Below, in pieces: positions 1-7,558 of a stretch of DNA of 64,000 nucleotides (the first letter of the stretch is position 1; each line of letters starts with the position of its first letter). This DNA comes from Amycolatopsis sp. cg9 (lineage in GTDB: Bacteria; Actinomycetota; Actinomycetes; Mycobacteriales; Pseudonocardiaceae), in NCBI RefSeq assembly GCF_041346945.1, contig NZ_CP166850.1:930001-994000 (forward strand), in the 5' to 3' direction. Made by a program: the position numbers and the translations under genes. The notes beneath the pieces are model-generated. The model saw nothing but the letters and a program-made list of their open reading frames with translations. It did no database searches and was not told the DNA's origin.

Positions 1-219
1 CTCCGGGCCGAGCACCGTGCCCGCGGCGAAGGTGAGCGCGTTGTCGGCGGCGTAGGCCAGCACCCCGCCGTGCAGATAGCCGTTCTGCTGCTCGAGCTCC
101 TCGCGGACGTCCAGTTCCAGGGTGGCGGCGCCGTCGCCGAACTCGGTCAGCCGGGCACCGAGCAGCCGGCTGAACGGCTGGCTCGCCAGACCACGGCGTG
201 CTGCTTCCACATCGAGCAT
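1..219 (-). CDS. PaaI-family hotdog thioesterase, N-terminal part (cut by window edge)
   Basis: The gene starts at ATG 219 and runs off the left edge, so only about 73 residues are visible. They contain the hotdog signature QQNGYLHGGVLAYAADNA followed by a Leu/Thr/Phe/Ala-rich helix, typical of PaaI/YbgC-like acyl-CoA thioesterases; family members are about 130-150 aa and usually hydrolyse aromatic or medium-chain acyl-CoA. It is divergent from the MarR gene and shares a 22-bp palindrome with it, so control by that regulator is likely. The substrate cannot be told from sequence. Confidence 0.8.
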   Translation of the reverse strand, partial: MLDVEAARRGLASQPFSRLLGARLTEFGDGAATLELDVREELEQQNGYLHGGVLAYAADNALTFAAGTVLGPE

Positions 220-224
220 GGCCC

Positions 225-246
225 CTCACTTCACTAGTGAAGTGAG
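225..246. promoter_or_regulatory. Perfect 22-bp palindrome, likely MarR operator
   Basis: The half-site CTCACTTCACT is followed directly by its exact reverse complement. It sits 6 bp from the thioesterase start and 38 bp before the preferred MarR start, the position expected for an operator controlling both divergent genes. That the neighbouring MarR protein binds it is inference. Confidence 0.7.
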
Positions 247-283
247 AATGGCGCGGCACGCCGCCGGCTGTCAAGATCGGGGC

Positions 284-709
284 GTGCCCGAACCCGACCA
301 GCGCCTGTTCTTCCTGCTCCAGCAGGCCGCCCACCGCCTGCGCGTGGACGCCGACCGCCGGCTGGCCGCCGCCGCGGGCATCACCTCGGCCCAGCTCGGC
401 GCCCTCTTCGCGGTCCGCGAAGGCGGTTTGACGCAGCGGGACCTCGCCGACCGCCTCGGCCAGCGCGAGTCGGCGGTGACGGCGATGGTCACCCGGCTCG
501 CCGCCGCCGGGCTGGTCGCCAAGCGGGCGCACCCGCGCGAGCACCGCGCGATCGTGCTGGAGCTGACCGCGGCGGGCGCGGAAGCGCTGGCCCGCGTCGC
601 GCCCGAAGTCGAGGCGTTCAACGCGCAGCTGCGGGCGGTCCTGGGTGAGGACGGTTTCCGCCGGACGGCCGAAGCGGCCGGGAAGCTGGCTGACTGGCCG
701 CCACGATGA
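284..709 (+). CDS. MarR-family transcriptional regulator
   Basis: About 141 aa from GTG 284 (PEPDQRLFFLLQQ...), the usual MarR length; an in-frame ATG at 248 is possible but would abut the operator and add a non-typical N-terminus. The winged helix is visible as LTQRDLADRLGQRESAVTAMVTRLAAAGLVAKRAHPREHRA, with the wing residues PREHRA. Expected to be a dimeric, ligand-released repressor of the divergent thioesterase gene and of itself. Its 3' end overlaps the convergent methyltransferase gene by 92 bp. Confidence 0.85.
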   Translation: MPEPDQRLFFLLQQAAHRLRVDADRRLAAAAGITSAQLGALFAVREGGLTQRDLADRLGQRESAVTAMVTRLAAAGLVAKRAHPREHRAIVLELTAAGAEALARVAPEVEAFNAQLRAVLGEDGFRRTAEAAGKLADWPPR

Positions 710-1427
710 GCCGGAAGCCCGCGTCCCACTCCGGGCGGGCCAGCAGTTCGGCGTGCTCCGCGTGCCACCGGCCGGACTCGAGGTCGGCCCGCAGCCGGTC
801 CATCCCCCGCTCGACGGCTTCCGGCGACGTCTGCGCGAGCGCCGAGCAGGCCCGCCGCACGGCCGGGTCCAGGTAGGCCTCCGGCCGCCGCCAGTGCGCC
901 GGGAACACCCCGTCGGTGAAGTCCCACGGCACGGGCAGCGGGAGCACCGACGACGTGCCGAGGAAGTCCGCGATGTCCGCCGCCGAAGGGCGCGACCGCT
1001 CGAGTTCCGCCACCTCCGGCACGTACTCCCGCACGAGCCAGAAGTCGTTGTGCAGCGCGGTGTCGTAGGCCAGCACGACCTGCCGGGGCGCGACCCGGCG
1101 CAGCTCCTCGAGCCCCCGGCGCCAGTCCGGCCAGTGGTGCACGGTCAGCACCGCCAGCGCGGCGTCGAACGTCCCGGCCGCGAACGGCAGCGCCTCCGCG
1201 ACCGCCCGCACGACCGGCGCGGCACCGGCCCGGCGCTGCCGGATCATCTCCGCCGACGGCTCGACGGCGACCACCCGGCGGTCCGGCGGCTCGTACGACC
1301 CCGTCCCGGACCCGACGTCCAGCACGGACCGCGCCGCACCCAGCGCGGCGACCACCGGCGCGAGCCACCGCGGGTCGGTGCGCCGCCCCAGCGCGTAACC
1401 GACCCCGATCTCGTCGTAGCGTGCCAT
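618..1427 (-). CDS. Class I SAM-dependent methyltransferase
   Basis: 269 aa from ATG 1427 (MARYDEIGVGYALGRRTDPRW). SAM-binding motif I is VLDVGSGTGSY at residues 35-45, with the acidic ribose-binding residue in VVAVEPS and a motif near LAVLTVHHWPD, as in the UbiE/Methyltransf_11 group. The start overlaps the stop of the upstream PAC2 gene (TGATG), implying translational coupling. The C-terminal 30 residues (rich in Pro and Arg) overlap the MarR gene on the other strand and may be a run-on extension. Substrate unknown. Confidence 0.85.
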   Translation of the reverse strand: MARYDEIGVGYALGRRTDPRWLAPVVAALGAARSVLDVGSGTGSYEPPDRRVVAVEPSAEMIRQRRAGAAPVVRAVAEALPFAAGTFDAALAVLTVHHWPDWRRGLEELRRVAPRQVVLAYDTALHNDFWLVREYVPEVAELERSRPSAADIADFLGTSSVLPLPVPWDFTDGVFPAHWRRPEAYLDPAVRRACSALAQTSPEAVERGMDRLRADLESGRWHAEHAELLARPEWDAGFRLIVAASQPASRPLRPSGGNRPHPGPPAAAR

Positions 1428-2344
1428 CAGCGCTCGGGGCCGTCGCCGCCGTTCTGCTCGGCCAGGAAGCGCTCGAACTGCGAGCCGAGCTCCTCCGCGG
1501 TCGGCATGTGCTCGACGGACTCCGCGAGCAGGGACCCCTTCTCCGAAGCCTCGACGAACGTGTCGTACTGCCGCTCCAGCGCGCGGACGACGTCGGCGAC
1601 CTCGTCGGACTCGGCGACCTGGCGGTTGATCTCGGCGTCGGCCAGCTCGGCGGCCGTGCGCAGCTCGCCCTCGGTCAGGCTCAGCCCGGTCGCGCGGCTC
1701 AGCGCGTCGAGCACGACCAGAGAAGCGGCGGGGTACGTCGACTGCGCCAGGTAGTGCGGCACGTGCGCGGCGAAGCCGACGGCGTCGTGGCCCCACTCGC
1801 CGAGCCGGTACTCCAGCAGCGCGGCGAGGCTGCCGGGGACCTGCAGCCGGTTCGGCAGCGGCTGGTGCTCGCCGACCAGGTCCTGGCGGGTGGCGTGCGC
1901 GGTGACGCCGAGCGGGCGGGTGTGCGGCGCGCCCATCGGGATGCCGTGGAAGCCCGCGGTGAGCCGGACGCCCCAGCGCTCGACCAGGTTCCGGACCGCG
2001 CGGCAGAACCGCTCCCAGTCGTGGTCCGGCTCGGGGCCGGACAGCAGCAGGAACGGCGTGCCGTCGGCGTCGTGCAGCAGGTGCACGACCAGTTCGGGCG
2101 CGTCGTAGTCCTCCCAGTGGTCGACCGCGTAGGTCATCGTCGGCCGCCGCGAGCGGTAGTCGATGAGCCGGTCGACGTCGAAGCGGGCGACCACCCGGTG
2201 CTCGCCGGTCAGCAGGTGCTCCGCCAGCAGACGGCCCGCCGAGCCGGCGTCCATGAACCCTTCGAAGTGGTGCATGAGCACCGCTCCGGTCAGGTCGGGG
2301 ACGTCCGAGTCCACCTCGTACAGGTCGTCGGGATCGAGTCCCAC
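1427..2344 (-). CDS. PAC2-family protein (proteasome assembly chaperone-like)
   Basis: 305 aa. The N-terminal motif LTGAVLMHHFEGFMDAGSAGRLLAEHLL and the central GFHGIPMGAPHTRPLGVTAHAT are characteristic of actinobacterial PAC2 proteins, followed by a helical Glu-rich C-terminus. These proteins are structurally related to eukaryotic proteasome assembly chaperone 2; their role in actinobacteria is not settled, though many of these bacteria have 20S proteasomes. It forms a two-gene unit with the downstream methyltransferase. Confidence 0.88.
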   Translation of the reverse strand: MGLDPDDLYEVDSDVPDLTGAVLMHHFEGFMDAGSAGRLLAEHLLTGEHRVVARFDVDRLIDYRSRRPTMTYAVDHWEDYDAPELVVHLLHDADGTPFLLLSGPEPDHDWERFCRAVRNLVERWGVRLTAGFHGIPMGAPHTRPLGVTAHATRQDLVGEHQPLPNRLQVPGSLAALLEYRLGEWGHDAVGFAAHVPHYLAQSTYPAASLVVLDALSRATGLSLTEGELRTAAELADAEINRQVAESDEVADVVRALERQYDTFVEASEKGSLLAESVEHMPTAEELGSQFERFLAEQNGGDGPER

Positions 2345-2366
2345 CGGGTCCTCCTGCTCTCAGACA

Positions 2367-2381
2367 CTTGAATCCTTCAAG
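2367..2381. promoter_or_regulatory. Palindrome CTTGAA-TCC-TTCAAG upstream of PAC2 gene
   Basis: Perfect 6-bp arms with a 3-bp centre, 23 bp upstream of the PAC2 start in the 173-bp gap between the divergent PAC2 and PH-domain genes. Its placement suits an operator; no cognate regulator can be assigned. Confidence 0.35.
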
Positions 2382-2517
2382 CACAACACACGCGTCCGGG
2401 GATTTGATTCCACCGACGGTGTCGCCGATCGTAACGGCACGCGATCGAGGCCGGACCGGATCGGCATCGTGACAAGTGTCGTGGGCGCGCAAGTCTCCGA
2501 TCGGGCACGCTTGAGGC

Positions 2518-3027
2518 GTGAGCGAACACACCACGAACACGGCGTTGCGGCTGCGCCCGCCGGCGCACCGGGTCAGCCGCCGGGCCATCGGCTACTGGAC
2601 GGTGACCGCCGCGATCTTCTGGGTCCTGCTGATCGGGCTGCAGACCGTCATCGTGGTGACCAGCGACGACCCGCCGTCGTTCCTGAGCGTGACGCTGGTG
2701 GTCTCGTGCGTGCTCGCCCCGCTGCACCTGGTCGTGATGCCGCAGTGGCGCTACCGCGTGCACCGCTGGGAGGTCACCGGCGAAGCCGTCTACACGCAGG
2801 CGGGGTGGCTGAAGCAGGAGTGGCGGATCGCGCCGGTCTCGCGGATCCAGACCGTCGACATCGAGCGCGACCCGTTCGAGCAGCTGTTCGGGCTGGCGAA
2901 GATCACCGTGACGACGGCGTCCGCGGCGGGACCGCTGCGCATCGCGGGCCTGGCGCACGGCCGCGCGCTGGAGCTGGCCGACGAGCTGACGAAGACGACC
3001 CAGGCCGTGCGCGGGGACGCGACATGA
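2518..3027 (+). CDS. Bacterial PH-domain membrane protein (YdbS-like)
   Basis: 169 aa from GTG 2518. Two transmembrane segments (about residues 21-47 and 58-78) are followed by a bPH2/DUF304 domain with the hallmark WRIAPVSRIQTVDIERDPFEQLFGLAKITVTTAS. The stop overlaps the next start (ATGA), and that gene is a longer protein of the same type, the ydbS-ydbT arrangement known from Bacillus. YdbS/YdbT in Bacillus have been linked to resistance to certain antimicrobial peptides; the role here is unknown. Confidence 0.88.
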   Translation: MSEHTTNTALRLRPPAHRVSRRAIGYWTVTAAIFWVLLIGLQTVIVVTSDDPPSFLSVTLVVSCVLAPLHLVVMPQWRYRVHRWEVTGEAVYTQAGWLKQEWRIAPVSRIQTVDIERDPFEQLFGLAKITVTTASAAGPLRIAGLAHGRALELADELTKTTQAVRGDAT

Positions 3028-4559
3028 GCACCGAAGCCGTCGTGACCCCGCCCGCCGAAGGCACGCAGGACGCGCCCTGGCACCGCCTCGACCGGCGCAT
3101 GCTGCTCATCCGGCCGGTGCTGGACCTGGCGAAGTCACTGCCGGTGCTGCTGGGCGCGCTGCTGTTCGGCCACGGCGAGCCGTGGCAGTGGATCGGCTTG
3201 GCGTTCACCGCGATCGCCGTGTTCACCGGCGTCTCGCACGTGCTGACTTCGCGCTACCGGATCACCGCGACGCAGGTCGAGTGGCACACCGGGCTGCTGC
3301 TGCGCAAGCAGCGCGCGATCCCCCGCGACCGGATCCGCACGGTCGACGTCACCTCCGAGCCGAAGCACCGGCTGTTCTCCCTCGCCGCGGCGCGCATCGG
3401 CACCGGGCGGCACTCGCACGGGAAGGGACCGGGCAAGGACGAACTCGTCCTCGACGCCGTCACCGTCGCCGAGGCCCGGCGGCTGCGGACGCTGCTGCTG
3501 CACCGCAAGGCCGAGGCGGGACCGTCGCAGGCCGCCGCGCCGCCGGAGCAGCTCGTGGCGGCGGTGGACAAGAAGTGGCTGCGGTACGCGCCGTTCACGC
3601 TCTCGGGCCTCGCGGTCGTCGGCGCCGTGGTCGGCACCGTCTACCACTTCGCGCACGAACTGCACTTCGACCCGATCCAGTTCTCGCTGGTCCAGACGGT
3701 CGTCGGGCACTTCACCGACACGCCGGCGTGGCTGAGCCTGGTGCTGGCCGCCGCCGGGCTGCTGGTGCTCGTGTCGGTGCTGTCGGTCGGCGGGTACGTG
3801 CTCTCGTTCTGGAACTTCCGGCTCACCCGCGAGCCCGCCGGCACGCTGCACATCCGGCGCGGGCTGATCACCACGCGGTCGGTGTCGATCGAGGAGGAGC
3901 GCCTGCGGGGCGTGGAAATCCGCGAGCCGTTGCCGCTGCGGCTGGCCGGTGGCGCCCGCTGCGTCGCCATCGCCGGCGGCCTGCGCGAAGGCAAGGGCGC
4001 GGACAAGGGCGGTGGCCTGCTGCTCCCGCCCGCGCCGCTTTCGAAGGCGCACGAAGTCGTCGCGGAGGTGCTCGGCGAGGACCCGGTCGCGACGCCGTTG
4101 ACGCGCCACCCGCGCCGGGCGCTGTACCGGCGGATCTCCCGCGCCGTCGTCGGCGTGCTGCTGCTCGCCGCGGCGCTCTACGGCCTCGCGTGGCTGGGCG
4201 CGCTGCCGGACTGGCCGTGGCAGGCCGCGCTCGTGCTGCTGCCGTTCGCCGCGCTCGTCGGCTGGGACCGCTACCGCGGCCTCGGGCACGCGCTCACCGG
4301 CCGCTACCTGGTGACGCGCTCGGGCTCGCTGGACCGCGGCACGGCGGCGGTCCGCTGCGACGGGATGACCGGGATCGTCGTCGAGCGCTCGTACTTCCAG
4401 CGCCGCGCCGGCCTCGTCACGGTGATCGCGCCGGTCGCCGCGGGCAAGGGCCGGTACCGGGTGCTCGACGTCGGGGAGACCGACGGGCTGGCGCTCGCGG
4501 ACCGGGCCGTCCCGGGACTGCTGACGCCGTTCCTGACCGGTGAGCGGGACCGCGGTTGA
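3024..4559 (+). CDS. Multi-PH-domain membrane protein (YdbT-like)
   Basis: 511 aa from ATG 3024, chosen because it overlaps the preceding stop; the open frame further upstream lies over the first PH gene. Paired transmembrane helices (about residues 33-70, 180-240 and 370-410) alternate with three DUF304-type PH segments, each marked by an R-x-R-x-x-x-V/I-like strand: IPRDRIRTVDVTSEPKHRLFSLA, VSIEEERLRGVEIREPLPLRLAG and VRCDGMTGIVVERSYFQRRAG. Probably acts with its small partner as a membrane complex. Confidence 0.87.
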   Translation: MSTEAVVTPPAEGTQDAPWHRLDRRMLLIRPVLDLAKSLPVLLGALLFGHGEPWQWIGLAFTAIAVFTGVSHVLTSRYRITATQVEWHTGLLLRKQRAIPRDRIRTVDVTSEPKHRLFSLAAARIGTGRHSHGKGPGKDELVLDAVTVAEARRLRTLLLHRKAEAGPSQAAAPPEQLVAAVDKKWLRYAPFTLSGLAVVGAVVGTVYHFAHELHFDPIQFSLVQTVVGHFTDTPAWLSLVLAAAGLLVLVSVLSVGGYVLSFWNFRLTREPAGTLHIRRGLITTRSVSIEEERLRGVEIREPLPLRLAGGARCVAIAGGLREGKGADKGGGLLLPPAPLSKAHEVVAEVLGEDPVATPLTRHPRRALYRRISRAVVGVLLLAAALYGLAWLGALPDWPWQAALVLLPFAALVGWDRYRGLGHALTGRYLVTRSGSLDRGTAAVRCDGMTGIVVERSYFQRRAGLVTVIAPVAAGKGRYRVLDVGETDGLALADRAVPGLLTPFLTGERDRG

Positions 4560-4636
4560 CGTCCCGCCGAAGCCGCTCGTAGCGTGGATCCGCCGTCCGA
4601 AACGCAAGTCCACCGCGTTCACGAGAGGACGGCAGG

Positions 4637-5332
4637 ATGTTCCGGAAGTTCTTCGGTGTGCTCGCCGCGGGGATCGTCGCGGCGTCGGCGTTCGCACCCA
4701 CCGCGGCGGCCGCGGAAAACCCGTACGGCGACCCGAATCTGGTCTCGATGTTCGACGGCGCCGATTTGACCGCTTGGACGTCGTCCAAGCCCGGTCTGTG
4801 GTCGGCGAAAAACGGCGTCATCCACGGAAACGGCACCGCGCGCGGCTGGTTGTACTACAACAAACAGCAGGTCGGCACGTTTCGGTGGATATTCAATGTG
4901 CGGCAGGTCAAGGGCGACCACAAACCGACCGTGCTCATCTGGGGCACCACCGACCCGATCCGCGACGCGCTGAGCGCCATCCAGTTCCAGCCGCCGAACG
5001 GCGGGCACTGGGACTACCGGCCCGGCCACAACAACGGCGGCGGGACCCTGTTCCGGCAGCTGCCGCACCCCACGATCGACATCGGGAAGTGGGCCCAGTG
5101 CGAGCTGATCGGGGACGCGGCCACCGGCGTCGCGCGGATGGCGTGCTGCCCGCTCACCGGAACGGCCGTCACCTGCAAGGGCGTCGAAGTCCTGCGGTTC
5201 ACCGACGAGACCGCCGGCCGGGTCGGCCCGCTCGCGCTGCAGGTGCACAACTCCGGGATCCAGGACGAGTACCGCGGTCTCTACGTCGAGTCACCTGTCG
5301 TGACGAAACCGGGCGAGTTCCTCACCCGCTGA
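4637..5332 (+). CDS. Secreted DUF1080 (3-keto-disaccharide hydrolase-like) protein
   Basis: 231 aa with a clear signal peptide (MFRKFFGVLAAGIVAASAFAPTAAAAE, cleavage likely after AAA-A). The mature part has DUF1080 features: LVSMFDGADLTAWTS near the N-terminus, WSAKNGVIHGNGTARGWLYY, a FRWIFNVRQ strand and the end VGPLALQVHNSGIQDEYRGLYVES. The family is a concanavalin-like beta-sandwich acting on carbohydrates in several bacteria. A purine-rich ribosome site (GAGAGGACGGCAGG) precedes the ATG. Natural substrate unknown. Confidence 0.78.
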   Translation: MFRKFFGVLAAGIVAASAFAPTAAAAENPYGDPNLVSMFDGADLTAWTSSKPGLWSAKNGVIHGNGTARGWLYYNKQQVGTFRWIFNVRQVKGDHKPTVLIWGTTDPIRDALSAIQFQPPNGGHWDYRPGHNNGGGTLFRQLPHPTIDIGKWAQCELIGDAATGVARMACCPLTGTAVTCKGVEVLRFTDETAGRVGPLALQVHNSGIQDEYRGLYVESPVVTKPGEFLTR

Positions 5333-5421
5333 CCGCGGTTCTTTCCCGGGTGGCGGAATGCTGGCCTTCGTTTAACACAACGTGCTAATTTATTCACCCC
5401 GTGTGATAGCGAAGGTCGTTT

Positions 5422-6228
5422 TTGTCTCACCGAGAGGTCATGATGACGCCTGCCGTCAGTGCCGTCGACGGTCCCGCCACCTCCGCACCGCGCCGCACCC
5501 CCGGTGCCAGCAGTTCCCGCAAGGTCCTGCAACTGCTGCTCGCCTTTTCCGAAAGACGCTGGGAGGCCAGCGTCGCCGAGCTCGCCGCGACGATCGGCAC
5601 CCCGGTCGCGACGACCTACCGCTACGTGGCGCTGCTCAAGGAGCTGCAGCTGCTCGAAGAAGGCCGGGCCGGGCACTACCACCTGACCAGCCAGGTGATG
5701 CCGCTGGCGCGGGCCGCGCAGCTGGCGAACGACCTCGTCCGGCTGGCGCGGCCGTCGATGGAAGAGGCCGCGCGGGAGCTGGGCGAAACGGTGATGCTGT
5801 TCCAGCAGTTCGGCGACGCCGCCGTGTGCGCGGACCGCGTCGAGTGCGACCGCGCCATGCGGTTCACGTTCGAGCCGGGGCATTCGATGCCGCTCGGGCT
5901 CGGGGCGTCCGGCAAGATGCTGCTCGCCCTGCTGCCCGAGATGGAACGCGACCGGCGGCTGCCCTCGATCGTCGAGCAGCGCGGCACCGCTGTCCGCGAC
6001 GAGCTGAAGCACGCGCTGGAGAACCGGTATTCGGTCAGCTCGGGGGAAATCGACGAAGGCGTCTGGGCCTGTTCGGTGCCGGTGCACACGCCCGGGCGGC
6101 GCCCCACGGTGCTCAGCATGGCCGGCCCGGCCGCGCGGATCACCGAGGAGGCCCGGCACACCGCGATCACCGCCCTGCAGGAGTACGCGATCCGGATCCA
6201 GCGGACGATCTCGTCTTATTCGCTGTGA
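5422..6228 (+). CDS. IclR-family transcriptional regulator
   Basis: 268 aa. The N-terminal winged helix (about residues 30-95: SSRKVLQLLLAFSERRWEASVAELAATIGTPVATTYRYVALLKELQLLEE) is followed by an IclR effector domain with the typical LGASGKMLLALLPE and the end WACSVPVHT...VLSMAGPAARITEE. Preceding DNA (about 5370-5420) is AT-richer than its surroundings and probably holds the promoter. No metabolic operon adjoins it, so its target is unclear. Confidence 0.85.
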   Translation: MSHREVMMTPAVSAVDGPATSAPRRTPGASSSRKVLQLLLAFSERRWEASVAELAATIGTPVATTYRYVALLKELQLLEEGRAGHYHLTSQVMPLARAAQLANDLVRLARPSMEEAARELGETVMLFQQFGDAAVCADRVECDRAMRFTFEPGHSMPLGLGASGKMLLALLPEMERDRRLPSIVEQRGTAVRDELKHALENRYSVSSGEIDEGVWACSVPVHTPGRRPTVLSMAGPAARITEEARHTAITALQEYAIRIQRTISSYSL

Positions 6229-6259
6229 GAATCCCGCGCGAGCCCGTAGGAATGGCCGG

Positions 6260-6763
6260 GTGATCCGGCTCGCGCGCCCCGACGACCTGCCCGCGTTGAT
6301 CGACATCGAACGCGAGGCCGGCAGCCTCTTCCGCGACGTCGGCATGACCGCGATCGCCGACGACGACCCCGGCTCGGTCGCGGAGCTGGCGGTGTACCAG
6401 GCCGGCGGCCGCGCGTGGGTGAGCGTCGACGAGCGCGACCGGCCGGTCGCCTACCTCGTCGCGGAGGTCATCGACGGGTGCGCGCACATCGAGCAGGTCT
6501 CGGTCCACCCCGGCCACGCCCGGCGCGGACTGGGCCGCGCGCTGATCGACGCGCTCGCGGAGTGGGCCCTCGCCCGCGATCTTCCGGCGCTGACGCTCAC
6601 GACGTTCGCCGCCGTGCCGTGGAACGCGCCCTACTACGAGCGGCTCGGGTTCCGGGTCCTCCCGGACGGTGAAATCGGCGTCGGGCTGCGCGCGATCCGC
6701 GGCGCCGAAGCGGCTCGTGGCCTGGACGCCTGGCCGCGCGTCGCCCTGATCCGACCGCTCTGA
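6260..6763 (+). CDS. GNAT-family N-acetyltransferase
   Basis: 167 aa from GTG 6260. The acetyl-CoA binding motif is visible as VSVHPGHARRGLGRALIDAL (residues 81-99, with RRGLGRA as the Q/RxxGxG/A loop), followed by the PALTLTTFAAVPWNAPYYERLGF strand-helix typical of the family. N-terminal IRLARPDDLPALIDIEREAG is also standard. Substrate cannot be inferred; it lies 31 bp after the IclR gene. Confidence 0.87.
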   Translation: MIRLARPDDLPALIDIEREAGSLFRDVGMTAIADDDPGSVAELAVYQAGGRAWVSVDERDRPVAYLVAEVIDGCAHIEQVSVHPGHARRGLGRALIDALAEWALARDLPALTLTTFAAVPWNAPYYERLGFRVLPDGEIGVGLRAIRGAEAARGLDAWPRVALIRPL

Positions 6764-6816
6764 CCTGCGATTTTGCGGCTTCCTCCCCTACTGGGGGGAT
6801 GCACTGGCGCGCACGG

Positions 6817-6832
6817 TCGAACATGTGTTCTA
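6817..6832 (+). promoter_or_regulatory. LexA-like SOS box upstream of 65-aa gene
   Basis: TCGAAC-ATGT-GTTCTA matches 15 of 16 positions allowed by the actinobacterial LexA consensus TCGAAC-N4-GTTCGA. The end overlaps a possible -10 hexamer TACTGT (6831-6836), where a repressor would block transcription. It lies 64 bp upstream of the start of the small gene at 6897. Confidence 0.55.
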
Positions 6833-6896
6833 CTGTGCGGGCCGGTCCCGGAGGGGGAAGCTCCGCGGGCCGGCCCACAGACTTCGGGAGGTTGTT

Positions 6897-7094
6897 GTGG
6901 CGGTCAAGATCACCCACCTGACGAACGGCCAGCAGGTCCGCTTCGCCAACGCCGACGGCGCCCGCCGGTACGCCGAAATCATGGGCGGCGGCGTGGACAA
7001 GTGGCGCTTCACGGTCGTCCCCGAGGACCCGGCGCTCCGGAAAATGTCGGACTCGGTCGTTAACGTGCCCGTATGGCGCATGACTTCCAGGTAG
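6897..7094 (+). CDS. Small conserved-looking hypothetical protein (65 aa)
   Basis: GTG 6897 is preceded by GGGAGG at 6886-6891 with a 5-nt spacer, a good ribosome site. The protein is VAVKITHLTNGQQVRFAN... with an alternating hydrophobic pattern (beta strands) and a C-terminal VNVPVWRMTSR; no known domain was recognised. Its 3' end overlaps the VOC gene by 22 bp, so the two may be co-transcribed. The LexA-like box upstream makes it a candidate DNA-damage-inducible gene. Confidence 0.6.
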   Translation: MAVKITHLTNGQQVRFANADGARRYAEIMGGGVDKWRFTVVPEDPALRKMSDSVVNVPVWRMTSR

Positions 7095-7510
7095 TGGTGG
7101 ATTCGGCCGACCCGCACGTGCAGGCCGACTGGTGGGCCGAGACGCTCGGCTGGTCCGTGGAACCGACGGACGAAGGCTTCATCCGCGAGATGATCGCGAA
7201 GGGGTACGCGAAGGAGGAGGAAACCCGGACTTACCGCGGCTCCCTGGTCTGGAAGACGGGGGCGGCGATCCGGCATCCGGATTCGCCACCCGACGGGCCG
7301 CCACGGCGGATCCTGTTCCAGGAGGTCCCGGAGGGGAAGACGGTCAAGAACCGGGTCCACATCGACGTCTGGGTGGGGGCGGACAACGTCGAGGCGACGC
7401 TGGAGAAGCTGACGTCCCGCGGGGCGACGTACCTGCACCGGGGGCGGCAGGGGCCGCACAGCTGGGTGACCGTGGCGGATCCGGAGGGGAACGAGTTCTG
7501 CATTTCGTGA
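7073..7510 (+). CDS. VOC-superfamily (glyoxalase-like) protein
   Basis: 145 aa, beginning MAHDFQVVVDSADPHVQADWWAETLGW, the typical first beta-alpha unit of glyoxalase/bleomycin-resistance/dioxygenase folds, and ending WVTVADPEGNEFCIS, the standard final VOC motif with the metal-site Glu-like position. The middle has HIDVWVGADNVEATLEKLTSRGA. Function is undetermined; similar proteins are annotated only as VOC family. Confidence 0.82.
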   Translation: MAHDFQVVVDSADPHVQADWWAETLGWSVEPTDEGFIREMIAKGYAKEEETRTYRGSLVWKTGAAIRHPDSPPDGPPRRILFQEVPEGKTVKNRVHIDVWVGADNVEATLEKLTSRGATYLHRGRQGPHSWVTVADPEGNEFCIS

Positions 7511-7558
7511 GGTGCGCGGCCGGCGGCGGACCGGGGGCCGCCGCCGGCTCGCGATCCC

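Noticed and set aside
3135..4697. Long minus-strand frame opposite the YdbT-like gene
   Set aside because: Composition is Arg/Pro/His-rich with no domain, as expected for an antisense shadow of a GC-rich gene.
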